From NCBI RefSeq assembly GCF_012395185.1, contig NZ_JAAZTU010000018.1, positions 18,488 to 82,487 on the forward strand: 64,000 bases of DNA, in the 5' to 3' direction. Below are positions 9,705 to 18,325 of this stretch, in pieces. The notes beneath the pieces are model-generated. The model was not told the DNA's origin, made no database searches, and saw only the letters and a program-made list of their open reading frames with translations. The position numbers and the translations under genes were made by a program. Every line of letters begins with the position of its first letter. The stretch's first letter is position 1. This DNA is from Vibrio aestuarianus. Its GTDB lineage: Bacteria > Pseudomonadota > Gammaproteobacteria > Enterobacterales > Vibrionaceae.

Positions 9705-9746
9705 CTCTCCTACAAGAGCAGCCCGTAGGTGATTCTTGTAGGAGAG
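9705..9746. repeat. Long perfect hairpin between esterase and OMP genes
   Basis: CTCTCCTACAAGA (9705-9717) is repeated as its exact reverse complement at 9734-9746, with a 16-base loop. It lies 19 bases past the OMP stop and about 135 bases before the esterase start. There is no T-run on either side, so it is not a standard intrinsic terminator. An mRNA-stabilising or processing structure is possible. Confidence 0.6.
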
Positions 9747-9764
9747 TCTGTCTATCACAACGGA

Positions 9765-11435
9765 TTAGAATCGATATCCAAAGTTAACCGTGAAGGCACT
9801 TCGAGTGTTACCAGTGTTATACAGGCCAGTGATATTGTAGTTTTTGCCAATCTGCTTGTTAAAACCAATCAAATAGGCCCACGGGTCAACATCAACACCG
9901 ACGTCATAATCAAACTGGACATCACCGCTAATAACACGGCCATCCATACGATTGTCTAAGTCTTGGTATTCAGCGCCAACAAATATTTGGGCACGATAGT
10001 CAACTAATTGATAACCCAACATAGGCTGAACGGTAAGAATCCCATCGCCCCAATCTTGGCCACCTTTAATGCGCGTTTGCGCAAATGAGCCTGTCACCGA
10101 TGCAAAAAATTCTCTATAACCGACCGATAAGGTAGTACCGACACCACGTAAGTCATATTCTAGATGCAATGGCACGTTCAAGCGCCCACGGTTACATAGG
10201 GCGGACAAACCATCGCACAACTTATCCCCAAGACCTGGCAGTTTGTCGTTCAACTTGTCTTGTAGGTATTCGCCCGCCGCGCCAGTATAAGCGGCGTCAA
10301 CGTTGGCATCGACGTTCACTTTACCGATAAAGCCGAACACATTCCAAAATGGCAGAATGTTAACATCACCACGAATGCTCACACTTTCTGCGTGGACGTT
10401 AGCAATACTATCCTCAGGGTCGAACAAATCATTCAAACGCACCCCTTGGATGAGGTAGTCGGTCATTGGGATATTCATGTCTTGACCACGGTAGGCGACA
10501 GAAATGCCAAATGGTAGTGGCAAATCAATACCTTGGCGGCGGACCATGTCCCCCATTAGTGGGAAGACGCGGTTAAGTTCGACACTTTCTTCATGCATAC
10601 GCGGATCAGAGACTTCTTGAAGTTTCTCTTCGTCTATAACTTGTACGTTCATACCTTCATCATAAAAGGCCACTGGTTCTATCTTGGTGATGATCTCAAG
10701 CGGTTTCTTTTTATGTGTGCCAAGCAGTTGTGTTTGTTTGGTGCCGATAATGACCTTACCTGACTCCAAGGTGCTAAAGGTGAGCTCTTGTTTATAAGAT
10801 TCAATATTATTGCCATTAAAATTGAACGGCTTTTTGTTGGTGATCAGCATGTTTTTAGGCTCGCCGTCCACCAAAAAGATTTTGACGGTCATAAAGCGGA
10901 AGTAAGCAATGTCTTGTGGCAAACCGTATTTAGAGTAGTCAAAGCTGATCTCAACATTGCCTTTTCCGTCATCTTTGGCTTTAACACTTGATGAGTCATA
11001 CGCCTCAGAATAGTTTCTTAGGCGGTATTCGTTACGTGTGAAGGTTTCAATCTGCTCGATCACATCTTCGTGTTTATCCAGATGATTCGGGTCGTACTTC
11101 ATACGCAGATCGATATTGCCTTTGGTATCGGTATTTTTAATCAGATACACGGATGACTCTTGAACGTCTTCACCGATAGTTACTTTTCGGTAAGCGTACT
11201 CCACGAGGTGATCGCCTTGCATAAGCGAACTCAGAGCAAGTTTAGGTAGGTCATGATCAATACCATATTGCTCAAATACTTTTTTACCATGAGTACTGAT
11301 TTCAGAATACGTGGTTAGAGTTTGAGTCTGCTCTTCGGCAGAAACAACAGGTGACGTTGCTAGCAACATAGAACTAGCAATAAGTGACAGTGTCGCCATT
11401 TTTGTTGAACGATTAGGTGTTTTAGTAAAAATCAT
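9765..11435 (-). CDS. Outer-membrane protein of unknown function
   Basis: I do not recognise the family. The 556-residue precursor has a signal peptide ending near VVSAEE. A mixed alpha/beta region of about 250 residues with many charged residues follows. The last ~200 residues look like alternating beta-strands, and the chain ends FTVNFGYRF, whose terminal Phe is the signature recognised by the BAM complex. It is therefore probably an outer-membrane barrel with a periplasmic N-terminal part. The carboxylesterase lipoprotein is the next gene downstream on the same strand, separated by a strong hairpin. The two may form one envelope unit, but this is inference from position only. Confidence 0.65.
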   Translation of the reverse strand: MIFTKTPNRSTKMATLSLIASSMLLATSPVVSAEEQTQTLTTYSEISTHGKKVFEQYGIDHDLPKLALSSLMQGDHLVEYAYRKVTIGEDVQESSVYLIKNTDTKGNIDLRMKYDPNHLDKHEDVIEQIETFTRNEYRLRNYSEAYDSSSVKAKDDGKGNVEISFDYSKYGLPQDIAYFRFMTVKIFLVDGEPKNMLITNKKPFNFNGNNIESYKQELTFSTLESGKVIIGTKQTQLLGTHKKKPLEIITKIEPVAFYDEGMNVQVIDEEKLQEVSDPRMHEESVELNRVFPLMGDMVRRQGIDLPLPFGISVAYRGQDMNIPMTDYLIQGVRLNDLFDPEDSIANVHAESVSIRGDVNILPFWNVFGFIGKVNVDANVDAAYTGAAGEYLQDKLNDKLPGLGDKLCDGLSALCNRGRLNVPLHLEYDLRGVGTTLSVGYREFFASVTGSFAQTRIKGGQDWGDGILTVQPMLGYQLVDYRAQIFVGAEYQDLDNRMDGRVISGDVQFDYDVGVDVDPWAYLIGFNKQIGKNYNITGLYNTGNTRSAFTVNFGYRF

Positions 11436-11697
11436 GTCTAAGTCATTTCCAGTATAAGATTTTCAATACTATGAAAACTCGGCTGTTAATTTATCGCTGG
11501 ACACCCTGTCCCACATTTTTATTGATGAATAAGTTTCTATTTAGCGTTTAAATGTGAGTTTGAATTTCACATTGGCTTGGCTGATGGATTTATTTTAGGT
11601 AGGGAAGGGCAAAACCAATAATCAGTTATGGAGGACAATATCCATCAAAACTGGGATGAGGTCAGTGATAAACAAAAAATGGTGAGATAGTAAAGAG

Positions 11698-12115
11698 TTA
11701 GCGTATCGTTTGAGACAGATTAAACAACGAATCAATGACTGGGTTACCGCTAAAACAATAAACAGAACTGGTATCATGACCAACTAGCGTTGGCAGCAAA
11801 TCCTGCATCGCATGAAATAGCTCATTCTCTGCATCTTCAATCGCTATGGGTAAATGACATCGTAATGCTTTAATGGCTAGAGTGAAAATAACTCCGTACT
11901 CAGCCGCGAGTCCTCTGGCTTGGTTGGCCAGTGCCGTTCCATTCTCGACTAACGTTTACGAACGCTGCATATCGCTTTAAGGTATTGCTGCTCAACCGAT
12001 TTTACGGGAGCGAAAAATCTCAGGTCTAGAAAAGGCCTCACAAATCGCTCTTATTGCTCCTATTCTCATTGGTTGGCATCATAAGTTTGGTACAACTATG
12101 TTAGAAGGAAGGTGC
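11698..12115 (-). pseudogene. IS110-family transposase remnant
   Basis: Minus-strand translation in shifting frames gives AICEAFSRP, then PVKSVEQQYLKAI, then LVENGTALANQARGLAAEYGV and IEDAENELF. In that order these match the N-terminal (RuvC-like, DEDD) half and linker of IS110 transposases. At least two frameshifts and a stop interrupt it, and the C-terminal Ser domain is missing, so it is dead. The last open stretch runs from 11955 to a stop at 11698. The gap from 11436 to 11697 shows nothing else I can support. Confidence 0.7.
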
Positions 12116-12260
12116 GTCTATCACATCAAGGCCGATGAACAGTAGAAAAAATACCAGTTAAACGTAAACGGTTATCGATGACTCTATCCTACATTCGCGA
12201 GTACTTAACCAAATAAAAATCCGATATGATTAGTGAGGTTAATATTATTTGAGCAAAATT

Positions 12261-13013
12261 ATGAAAGGTATACTTTCGATTCAGAGTCATGTCGTTTATG
12301 GACATGCAGGGAACAGTTCTGCTGTATTTCCCATTCAGAGAATGGGACTGGAAACATGGCCGATTCATACCGTCCAATATTCTAACCACACGCAATATGA
12401 ACAGGGTTGGAAAGGGCAAAGGTTTAATGCTGATGAAATCACAACCATTGTCAACGGCCTTGATGATATTGGTCAACTTTCCAATTGCGATCCAGTTATG
12501 GGTGACCCAGATAAAGGCTGCATCTTACCCGAAGGCGTAACAGAAGAATTGATTCAAACCTTAATGCCAATCGCGGATGTTATCGTACCCAATCAGTTTG
12601 AACTAACCCAATTTACCGGAGTGAATATAACCTCTCTCTATGACGCGATTACGGCGTGCAAGAAAGCGATAGAGCTTGGCCCAAGGTTTGTGCTGGTAAA
12701 ACATTTGAGCACCTTATCTGAGGGTGTATTTAGTTCGTTGCTTGCCACGCCGAAAGCTTGTTACTTGGTTCAGCGCCCTGAAATTGAATTTGATAAGCCA
12801 CCGGTTGGCGTGGGTGATTTAATTACCTCCGTGTTTACCGCTTGTCTAGTGAAAGGTATGTCGCCAGTAGCCGCATTCCGTCATACCAATAATGCCGTTT
12901 ATGGAGTGCTAGAGGTCACACAAGATAATGGTGAGTGGGAATTGCAGACCATTTTAGGCCAATATGAGTTCGTAGAACCCACCCATGATTTTGAACCGAA
13001 AAAAGTGGCTTGA
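12261..13013 (+). CDS. pdxY: Pyridoxal kinase PdxY, with an internal in-frame deletion
   Basis: PdxY is a salvage enzyme that phosphorylates pyridoxal with ATP. The start [19 protein letters not shown], the segment [11 protein letters not shown] and the PVGVGD anion-hole/catalytic Asp motif identify it clearly. The protein is 250 residues, whereas family members are about 287. Compared with E. coli PdxY as I recall it, the block from the first CD (…LHTCD-AVLSGYLGS…) to the second (…YFCD-PVMG) is missing, so one CD pair fuses both sides at residues 76-77. About 35 residues including the GYLGS segment are lost without a frameshift. The product is probably inactive or misfolded. I chose the ATG at 12261, the usual N-terminus, over the TTG four codons upstream. 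Confidence 0.85.
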   Translation: MKGILSIQSHVVYGHAGNSSAVFPIQRMGLETWPIHTVQYSNHTQYEQGWKGQRFNADEITTIVNGLDDIGQLSNCDPVMGDPDKGCILPEGVTEELIQTLMPIADVIVPNQFELTQFTGVNITSLYDAITACKKAIELGPRFVLVKHLSTLSEGVFSSLLATPKACYLVQRPEIEFDKPPVGVGDLITSVFTACLVKGMSPVAAFRHTNNAVYGVLEVTQDNGEWELQTILGQYEFVEPTHDFEPKKVA

Positions 13014-13161
13014 TCGAAAATGAAAGCCTAGCCATATAGTGCTGGGCTCTACTGATATTCTTTTCTTTCCGTTGTGTTAAGCTGACATCCCATATCTATT
13101 GTTTGGGCACCATCAGACAGTGAGACGGAACTCTTTTTAGCATGAGCTCTTAGGCTGCCTT

Positions 13162-13263
13162 TTACTCTTGATATCCTTGTGGAAAATCGACCAGTATTTT
13201 ATCGACGTCAAGCCCCAATCGTTTCGCCAATACAATGCGCTGGTCAAGGCCGTCTTTTTCCAT
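13162..13263 (-). pseudogene. Short open stretch, possible gene remnant
   Basis: A 33-codon frame begins MEKDGLDQRIVLAKRLGLD and ends FPQGYQE. It is protein-like in composition, with an amphipathic Leu/Lys pattern. A second open frame (13244-13426, same strand, different phase) overlaps its start and contains a hydrophobic helix. The two may be pieces of one frameshifted gene. I do not recognise the family. The rest of the gap 13014-13540 shows no gene. Confidence 0.25.
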
Positions 13264-13540
13264 TGGGTTGAGTGGTCATGGGATGATTTTCTTGTTGAAT
13301 AAGTGCTTGAATGAATGCTGCTAATAGAATAGTAGCAATGAAAGACAAACCATCATCATAGTGTGCCTTCGAAATATTCCATTTACCTGAATAATCATAG
13401 CGAGTGAAGGTTATTGGTTTATACAATGATTGAAGGGCAAAATCCTACATATGTGAGTTATGTATCTGCAAATTACAGCTTAAAATAGGTACATTCAGTA
13501 ACCAGCTCACCTCATTTTGGTGACAAACTAAGAAGACACA

Positions 13541-14725
13541 ATGAAAAAAATTCAGACGCTTTTGACGACTTTTTCTATTGTTGCAGTACTTGCGGGTTGT
13601 ACTTCAACTGCTCACCAAATTGAAACGCGAGTGACGCAAGACAACTACCGCCAAGTAGAACTGCCAATTGAAGCGCATAACCCGACCGCGGAACCAATGA
13701 GAACTTGGATGGGCGATGGTACACAATATTTTTATTCAGAAGAGACGCAAACTACACCAATCCGTGTTACTGGCGATCAATTAAATGTGATGGTTCTTTC
13801 TGGAGGCGGTGCCAATGGTGCCTTTGGTGTGGGTTTTATAAATGGTTTGTATGAACAAGACAAATTGGATGACTACTCTATCGTTACTGGTATCAGTGCT
13901 GGAGCGCTCATGGCACCTTTTGTCTTTGTGGGTGGTGAAGAAATTCCTAAATTGAAAAATACCATTTTGGGATTGGATGACAAAATGGTGCTCGGTAAGA
14001 AAAACTTCTTAAATGCCATTTTTAAAGATGCTTTATCCAAAGGTGACAGCTTTATGTCGTATATTGCAAAAGTATATGACGAGGAGCTAATCGAGAAGAT
14101 TGCCATTGAGCACGAGAAGGGGCGACGTATCTTGATTGGAACGACACAATTTGACTCTGACGAATTAGTGATCTGGAACTTAGGTCAGATAGCAGCAAGC
14201 GATTCTGAGCACAAGGTTGATTTAATCCACCAAATACTCGCGGCGAGTTCGTCTATTCCTGGTGTATTTCCACCGCAGTTTATTGATGTCAATTACAAAG
14301 GCCAAAAATTAGAAGAATTGCATGTGGACGGAGGGCTATCGGCTCAAATGTTCCTCCAAGCTGTAGATATCGATTTTAAGAAAATTAATCAAGCATTAGG
14401 TCTAAAGAAGAAGCCTCAGGTGCATGTAGTAAGAAATGGTATGTTCAAAATGCCGTATGAGACTGTTGAAGATAAAGGTGTCAACTTGCTCAGTCGAACT
14501 CTTAAATCAATGACTACCTTACAAAGTCGGGGTGATTTGTATCGCATGATGTATTACAGCGAAATACAAGGTTTCGACCTCCAGTTTACTTACATCGCTG
14601 ATGACGTTTCTGCGACCAAAACAACTAAGAAAATGTTTGACCACAATTACATGAACTCACTTTACCAATACGGTTATCTTAAAGCTCAAGGCTTAACACC
14701 TTGGACGCAAGATGTCCCATTTTAA
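13541..14725 (+). CDS. Patatin-like phospholipase lipoprotein
   Basis: The 394-residue protein has a lipoprotein signal with lipobox LAGC (Cys20). It carries the complete patatin dyad: oxyanion SGGGANGAFG (~87-96), nucleophile GISAG (Ser119) and the DGG motif (Asp262). Patatins are serine/aspartate acyl hydrolases that act on phospholipids or neutral lipids. A lipidated periplasm- or surface-facing member could modify membrane lipids or attack host or prey lipids; the substrate is not predictable. It is monocistronic and followed after ~150 bases by a strong hairpin. It is the third putative lipid or ester hydrolase lipoprotein in this 8-kb stretch. Confidence 0.88.
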   Translation: MKKIQTLLTTFSIVAVLAGCTSTAHQIETRVTQDNYRQVELPIEAHNPTAEPMRTWMGDGTQYFYSEETQTTPIRVTGDQLNVMVLSGGGANGAFGVGFINGLYEQDKLDDYSIVTGISAGALMAPFVFVGGEEIPKLKNTILGLDDKMVLGKKNFLNAIFKDALSKGDSFMSYIAKVYDEELIEKIAIEHEKGRRILIGTTQFDSDELVIWNLGQIAASDSEHKVDLIHQILAASSSIPGVFPPQFIDVNYKGQKLEELHVDGGLSAQMFLQAVDIDFKKINQALGLKKKPQVHVVRNGMFKMPYETVEDKGVNLLSRTLKSMTTLQSRGDLYRMMYYSEIQGFDLQFTYIADDVSATKTTKKMFDHNYMNSLYQYGYLKAQGLTPWTQDVPF

Positions 14726-14873
14726 GAAGGCTATACCACAGCTTGCTCAAGAGATGGCTTCGTGACAAACACCAATCGCTGAATAAGGTGTTATCTAGGT
14801 TGATTTTGATTCAAGCTATGAAGCTGCAGAGTATTCTGGTTATGTGGTTAACCTATACTGACTGCAGTTCTAA

Positions 14874-14909
14874 CTAAACATGCCCGCTAATTTTAGCGGG
14901 CATGTTTAG
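14874..14909 (+). terminator. Strong terminator-like hairpin after the patatin gene
   Basis: CTAAACATGCCCGCT and its exact reverse complement AGCGGGCATGTTTAG are separated by AATTTT. The 15-bp perfect stem has a T-rich right flank (TTTTACT). It sits 150 bases past the patatin stop and could act in either direction. Confidence 0.75.
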
Positions 14910-15006
14910 TTTTACTGGACGCCAACGTGCATATGAGCGATTCTTCTACTAAAGTATTGAATATTAATACTGAACATTGATTCTAACTCGCTCGGTAATA
15001 ATTGCT

Positions 15007-15905
15007 ATGAATTTTAGTCTAGAACAACTCCTCGCTTTTGTTGCGGTATATGATGAACTTTCGTTCAGCAAAGCAGCCGTTAAACTCAATAAACATCGCA
15101 CGACAATTTGACAAGTGGTAACGAACTTCGAAGACCAGCTTGCGGTGACATTATTTGATCGTATAGGGCGTTCAGTGGTGCCAACCGAAGATGGTGAATT
15201 GTTATACCATTACGCTAAACAAACCATTGAGCGCGCTCGTACACTGGATAAAGTTGCGTTAAGCCTCTCATATGGTGGTTTAATGTTACTATCGCCTATC
15301 CGAGTTTTGTCCCTCATCGCGTTCTGACGGATATCAGAATACAGCTAGCAAAAGATTTCCCACTAATGAAAGTTAACTTCCTTGTTAGAGGAAAAGCGGA
15401 AATCAAGCAAGGAATGGAGTCTGGTGATATCCACTTTGGTATCGTCAATTCTCATGATAGTACTGCCATACACAGTGTTGATGGAGTATATGTAGGACAT
15501 GTCGAATTTCTCCCCTTCGTAAAAAAAGGTGGTCGTTTTTCTCACTTGTCTCCCGACAAAGCGCTCTCTGAATTGTCCAGTGCGCGCCAATTCGTTTTAA
15601 GAACCTTTTTTGAAGAGGGGATCGACGAGAAAGTTGTTCTGAGCTCAGAACATGAAGTAATCGATCAGCTTGCTCTGGCCATAAAGTTTGTAGGTGAAGA
15701 TTTAGGATGGTCGCTGTTGCCTAAAATGCTGGAAGAATCAGAGTATTCAATTGATAAGATTGAAGTGCTACAAATATCCCAAATGAAACAAGGCTTTAAG
15801 TTTGGCGTTGCGCTGTGGTCGCAACATTCTAAGCAAGTGAAAGAAGTCAAAAAATCGATTGTTAAAGTACTAGACGACTATATTGAGAGGTTTAAAGTTT
15901 CGTAG
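15007..15905 (+). pseudogene. LysR-family transcriptional regulator, broken
   Basis: The N-terminus MNFSLEQLLAFVAVYDELSF-SKAAVKLNKHRTTI is a LysR winged helix. A TGA at 15109-15111 interrupts the recognition-helix region, and the same frame resumes with QVVTNFEDQLAVTLFDRIGR. A second lesion near 15280-15290 shifts the frame. The effector domain continues in another phase from VTIAYPSFVPHRVL to the stop at 15905, with an open 180-codon tail. Restored, the protein would be about 298 residues, the normal LysR size. Two independent lesions make translation of a functional regulator unlikely. Its target is unknown. Confidence 0.85.
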
Positions 15906-16045
15906 AACGGCGCAACTGTGATGGGTTTGGTCCTACATAACCGATTATTACTTCTCTCTCTCTTTATGCTTAATATAACTCTGTTGTCAATAATTACTGC
16001 AGCATAGTGTTTTACATATTTATGTCCTGCATGGACGCAATATTT

Positions 16046-16073
16046 AGCCGGATTAATCATCCGGCTCTTTTTT
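16046..16073 (+). terminator. Intrinsic terminator just upstream of the D15-family gene
   Basis: AGCCGGAT-TAATC-ATCCGGCT is followed by CTTTTTT. It ends only about seven bases before the ATG of the next gene. It may be the terminator of the dead LysR gene or a leader attenuator for the downstream gene. Confidence 0.8.
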
Positions 16074-16079
16074 AGAGAG

Positions 16080-17309
16080 ATGACTGTGAAAATAAAATCG
16101 ATCGCTTTTCTTACCATGTTAAGTTCTTTTACGTCCTATGCTAGTGATATTTCTTTTACGGATCCTGTAGATCAGCGTTTTGACATGGGTGAGTACATGG
16201 CCGAAAAAGCAGTCGGATTTTTACCTGTTCCAATTATTATTACTGAACCTGCAGTCGGTTATGGCGGTGGTATTGTGGGGCTGTTTCTTCATGAAACCGA
16301 AGAAGAAAAGCAGCAACGTAAGGTAGCTTCATTATCCGCGATTGATGGTGGTGCACAGCTTGTCCCTGCGGCGATGAGTGTCGTCGGGGCGCTAGGTACG
16401 GAAAATGGCACTTGGTTTGCTCTTGGTGGGCACCGTCGTTCTTGGAAAGGTGATTCTATTCGCTATACTGGTGGTGGTGGCCTTGGGGTGGCAAATATCG
16501 ATATTTATAAAAACATTTCGACGCCTGAAATTGAAATCCCCGCAATTCCTGGGTTTCCTGGATTTCCTGGATTTACCATAGGTCCTATAGATAAGACGCT
16601 TTCTTATGGGACTAAAACAAAGGTAGCAGCTTTGATGCAACAGGTGCAGTTCCGTGTTGCGAATACGCCACTGATGTTGGGCATTAAACAGGTTGCTGCG
16701 ATATCTAGCGTCGAGTCAGATAACGAGTCCGTGTCAAAAATAATACAGTATGCGCTTGGTGATGAAGCAGTTTCATCAGGGTTAGGAATACTGGCCGAAT
16801 ACGATACGCGTGATAACTTGTTCTACCCAACCAAAGGTTTTCAATTAAGCGCTGACTATATGATTTATGACGAGGCGTTAGGGAGCGATTATAATTACGA
16901 TCATTTCAACTTTGATGGACAAGGCTTTATTCCATTAGCGTCCAAGTGGACCTTAGGTTTGGCGGGGAACTACCAATACTTTAAAGAAAAAGATACGCAA
17001 GTGACCCCAACGTCAAAACCTTACGTTAAGTTACGTGGTGTCTCTTCTTTTCGCTATCAAGGTGACGAAATTAGCACCGTGCAGAGCCAAATTACCTACA
17101 GCATTGATAATCGCTGGAAGGTTTCTGCATTTTACGGTATTGGGAAAGCGATCAATGATCATGATGATGCTACCAGTGACTCTGTACAGGCCGGAGGCGT
17201 GGGCTTCCGTTACCAAATTGCTCGACGATATGGTCTACATATAGGTATGGATTACGCGAGAAGTAAAGATGAAGATGCTATTTACTTCAATGTCGGAAGT
17301 GGTTTTTAG
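16080..17309 (+). CDS. Omp85/surface-antigen D15-like barrel protein without POTRA domains
   Basis: The 409-residue precursor starts with a signal peptide (SIAFLTMLSSFTSYA). It continues with PVPIIITEPAVGYGGGIVG, typical of POTRA-less bacterial surface antigen (D15) family proteins, and the C-terminal ~200 residues form the Omp85-type barrel (AEYDTRDNLFYPTKGFQLSA and later KPYVKLRGVSSFRYQGD). It ends in Phe. Such proteins are outer-membrane barrels of unclear role. An odd insertion around residues 155-170 reads IPAIPGFPGFPGFTIGP and comes from a tandem 9-base repeat. Start uncertainty: ATG at 16080 or GTG two codons later. Confidence 0.75.
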   Translation: MTVKIKSIAFLTMLSSFTSYASDISFTDPVDQRFDMGEYMAEKAVGFLPVPIIITEPAVGYGGGIVGLFLHETEEEKQQRKVASLSAIDGGAQLVPAAMSVVGALGTENGTWFALGGHRRSWKGDSIRYTGGGGLGVANIDIYKNISTPEIEIPAIPGFPGFPGFTIGPIDKTLSYGTKTKVAALMQQVQFRVANTPLMLGIKQVAAISSVESDNESVSKIIQYALGDEAVSSGLGILAEYDTRDNLFYPTKGFQLSADYMIYDEALGSDYNYDHFNFDGQGFIPLASKWTLGLAGNYQYFKEKDTQVTPTSKPYVKLRGVSSFRYQGDEISTVQSQITYSIDNRWKVSAFYGIGKAINDHDDATSDSVQAGGVGFRYQIARRYGLHIGMDYARSKDEDAIYFNVGSGF

Positions 17310-17414
17310 ACTAATAATTGAGTGGACAAAAATAATCGTCAGTAAAAATCCCTAGTTGTGGCGATGCTGCTTTCTAGGGTTAATCAGCTTCAGTTACAAG
17401 TCACATCAATTAAA

Positions 17415-17514
17415 ATAGCCAGCACAAAGTTGCTGGCTATTCCAAATTATCGAATACTCACTACATCTTAGCAAACTTGTAAGTGCGATAACCGCCAATC
17501 AAATTACGACCAAG
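17415..17514 (-). pseudogene. C-terminal remnant of a second CoA-disulfide reductase, with its terminator
   Basis: On the minus strand the frame ending at 17461 reads LGRNLIGGYRTYKFAKM before a stop. This nearly matches the C-terminus of the intact enzyme downstream in the window (ARNLLGGYRTYLFAKA). The hairpin ATAGCCAGCA/TGCTGGCTAT at 17415-17440 corresponds to the intact gene's terminator (19902-19923). So a whole gene end is preserved without a gene. The remaining gap between 17310 and 17688 shows no other coding sequence. Confidence 0.75.
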
Positions 17515-17634
17515 TTAAAAGCTAAACACATATAAATGTTTAAGGCTTCACCACACTTGGCACTTTATAACTTAAAAATGCCCAGGCACTTCTCAGCTCG
17601 ATCATTGCGAGCAAGGTTTTGCCCCAGAGCTAAA

Positions 17635-17661
17635 CCTCACTAGCAAGCAATACCAGTGAGG
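17635..17661 (-). terminator. Probable terminator of the isochorismatase gene
   Basis: CCTCACT (17635-17641) pairs with AGTGAGG (17655-17661). On the minus strand the hairpin lies just beyond the stop at 17689 and is followed by TTT only, so it is moderate in strength. Confidence 0.5.
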
Positions 17662-17688
17662 TTTCAATATATTTTCTTATGGCTATTT

Positions 17689-18207
17689 CTATAATACTTC
17701 GGTAAATGTTGCTAGAGGTACGCGAAGTGATGCTGCATTCAATGCAATTTTATGAATCATCGCATCTGTAGTTGTGCAACAATCTTCAATAATTGAAACT
17801 TTATATCTTTCTGCTTTCTTTGATATTGCAGTATGCGTAACGCAGTTTTGCGTCATCATCCCGCATATAAACAATTCATCAATATTGAACTTTTCCAACG
17901 ATTTATCTAAATGAGTTCGATAAAAGCTATCTGCATACTGTTTCTGTATGACTTCAGCATTAGGGCATATTGCCATTATTTCTGGGTGGATATTTGCTCC
18001 TTTACTACCTTTTTCAAAGAAAGGTGCCACTCCTTTAGGGGCTGAAGATAAGTGTTGGATAAGAAAGACAGGAACATGCTGTTGGTTAGCTTTAGCAATT
18101 AATTCTTTAATGTTTATCAGGATTTCATCTGTATTCCACAACGGAAATTTACCTTCAGGGAAGTAGTCATTTTGTATATCGATTACAAGTAATGCCGTTT
18201 TGTTCAT
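17689..18207 (-). CDS. Isochorismatase-family cysteine hydrolase
   Basis: The protein is 172 residues with the cysteine hydrolase triad visible: Asp10 in LLVIDIQNDYF, Lys89 in VIQKQYADSF and Cys122 in CGMMTQNCVTHTA, with the preceding MT cis-peptide region. The fold is shared by nicotinamidase, N-carbamoyl-amide hydrolases and isochorismatase. The substrate is not fixed by these residues. It is divergently arranged with a GlxA-type AraC regulator 118 bases away, which may control it. The cytoplasmic location is inferred from the absence of a signal peptide. Confidence 0.88.
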   Translation of the reverse strand: MNKTALLVIDIQNDYFPEGKFPLWNTDEILINIKELIAKANQQHVPVFLIQHLSSAPKGVAPFFEKGSKGANIHPEIMAICPNAEVIQKQYADSFYRTHLDKSLEKFNIDELFICGMMTQNCVTHTAISKKAERYKVSIIEDCCTTTDAMIHKIALNAASLRVPLATFTEVL

Positions 18208-18325
18208 TTTTGATCTCCTGTTACTTCAACTTTTGGTTCAGGAAAATTATGAGTAACTTGCTGTACTCTTTTTAGAGGTTAAAATGACATAAAAAAGGGA
18301 AAAACCGACAATTGTAGAGAGTCAC

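Noticed and set aside
9729..9959. Plus-strand 76-codon frame over the OMP stop
   Set aside because: It lies opposite the 3' end of the OMP gene and inside the hairpin region, has no Shine-Dalgarno sequence and no recognisable composition.
11955..12130. Plus-strand open stretch reading AAQPILRERKISGLEKASQI and further hydrophobic residues, first taken as a membrane-protein fragment
   Set aside because: The opposite strand of the same bases gives clear IS110 transposase motifs (SVEQQ, AICEAFSRP), so this frame is a shadow.
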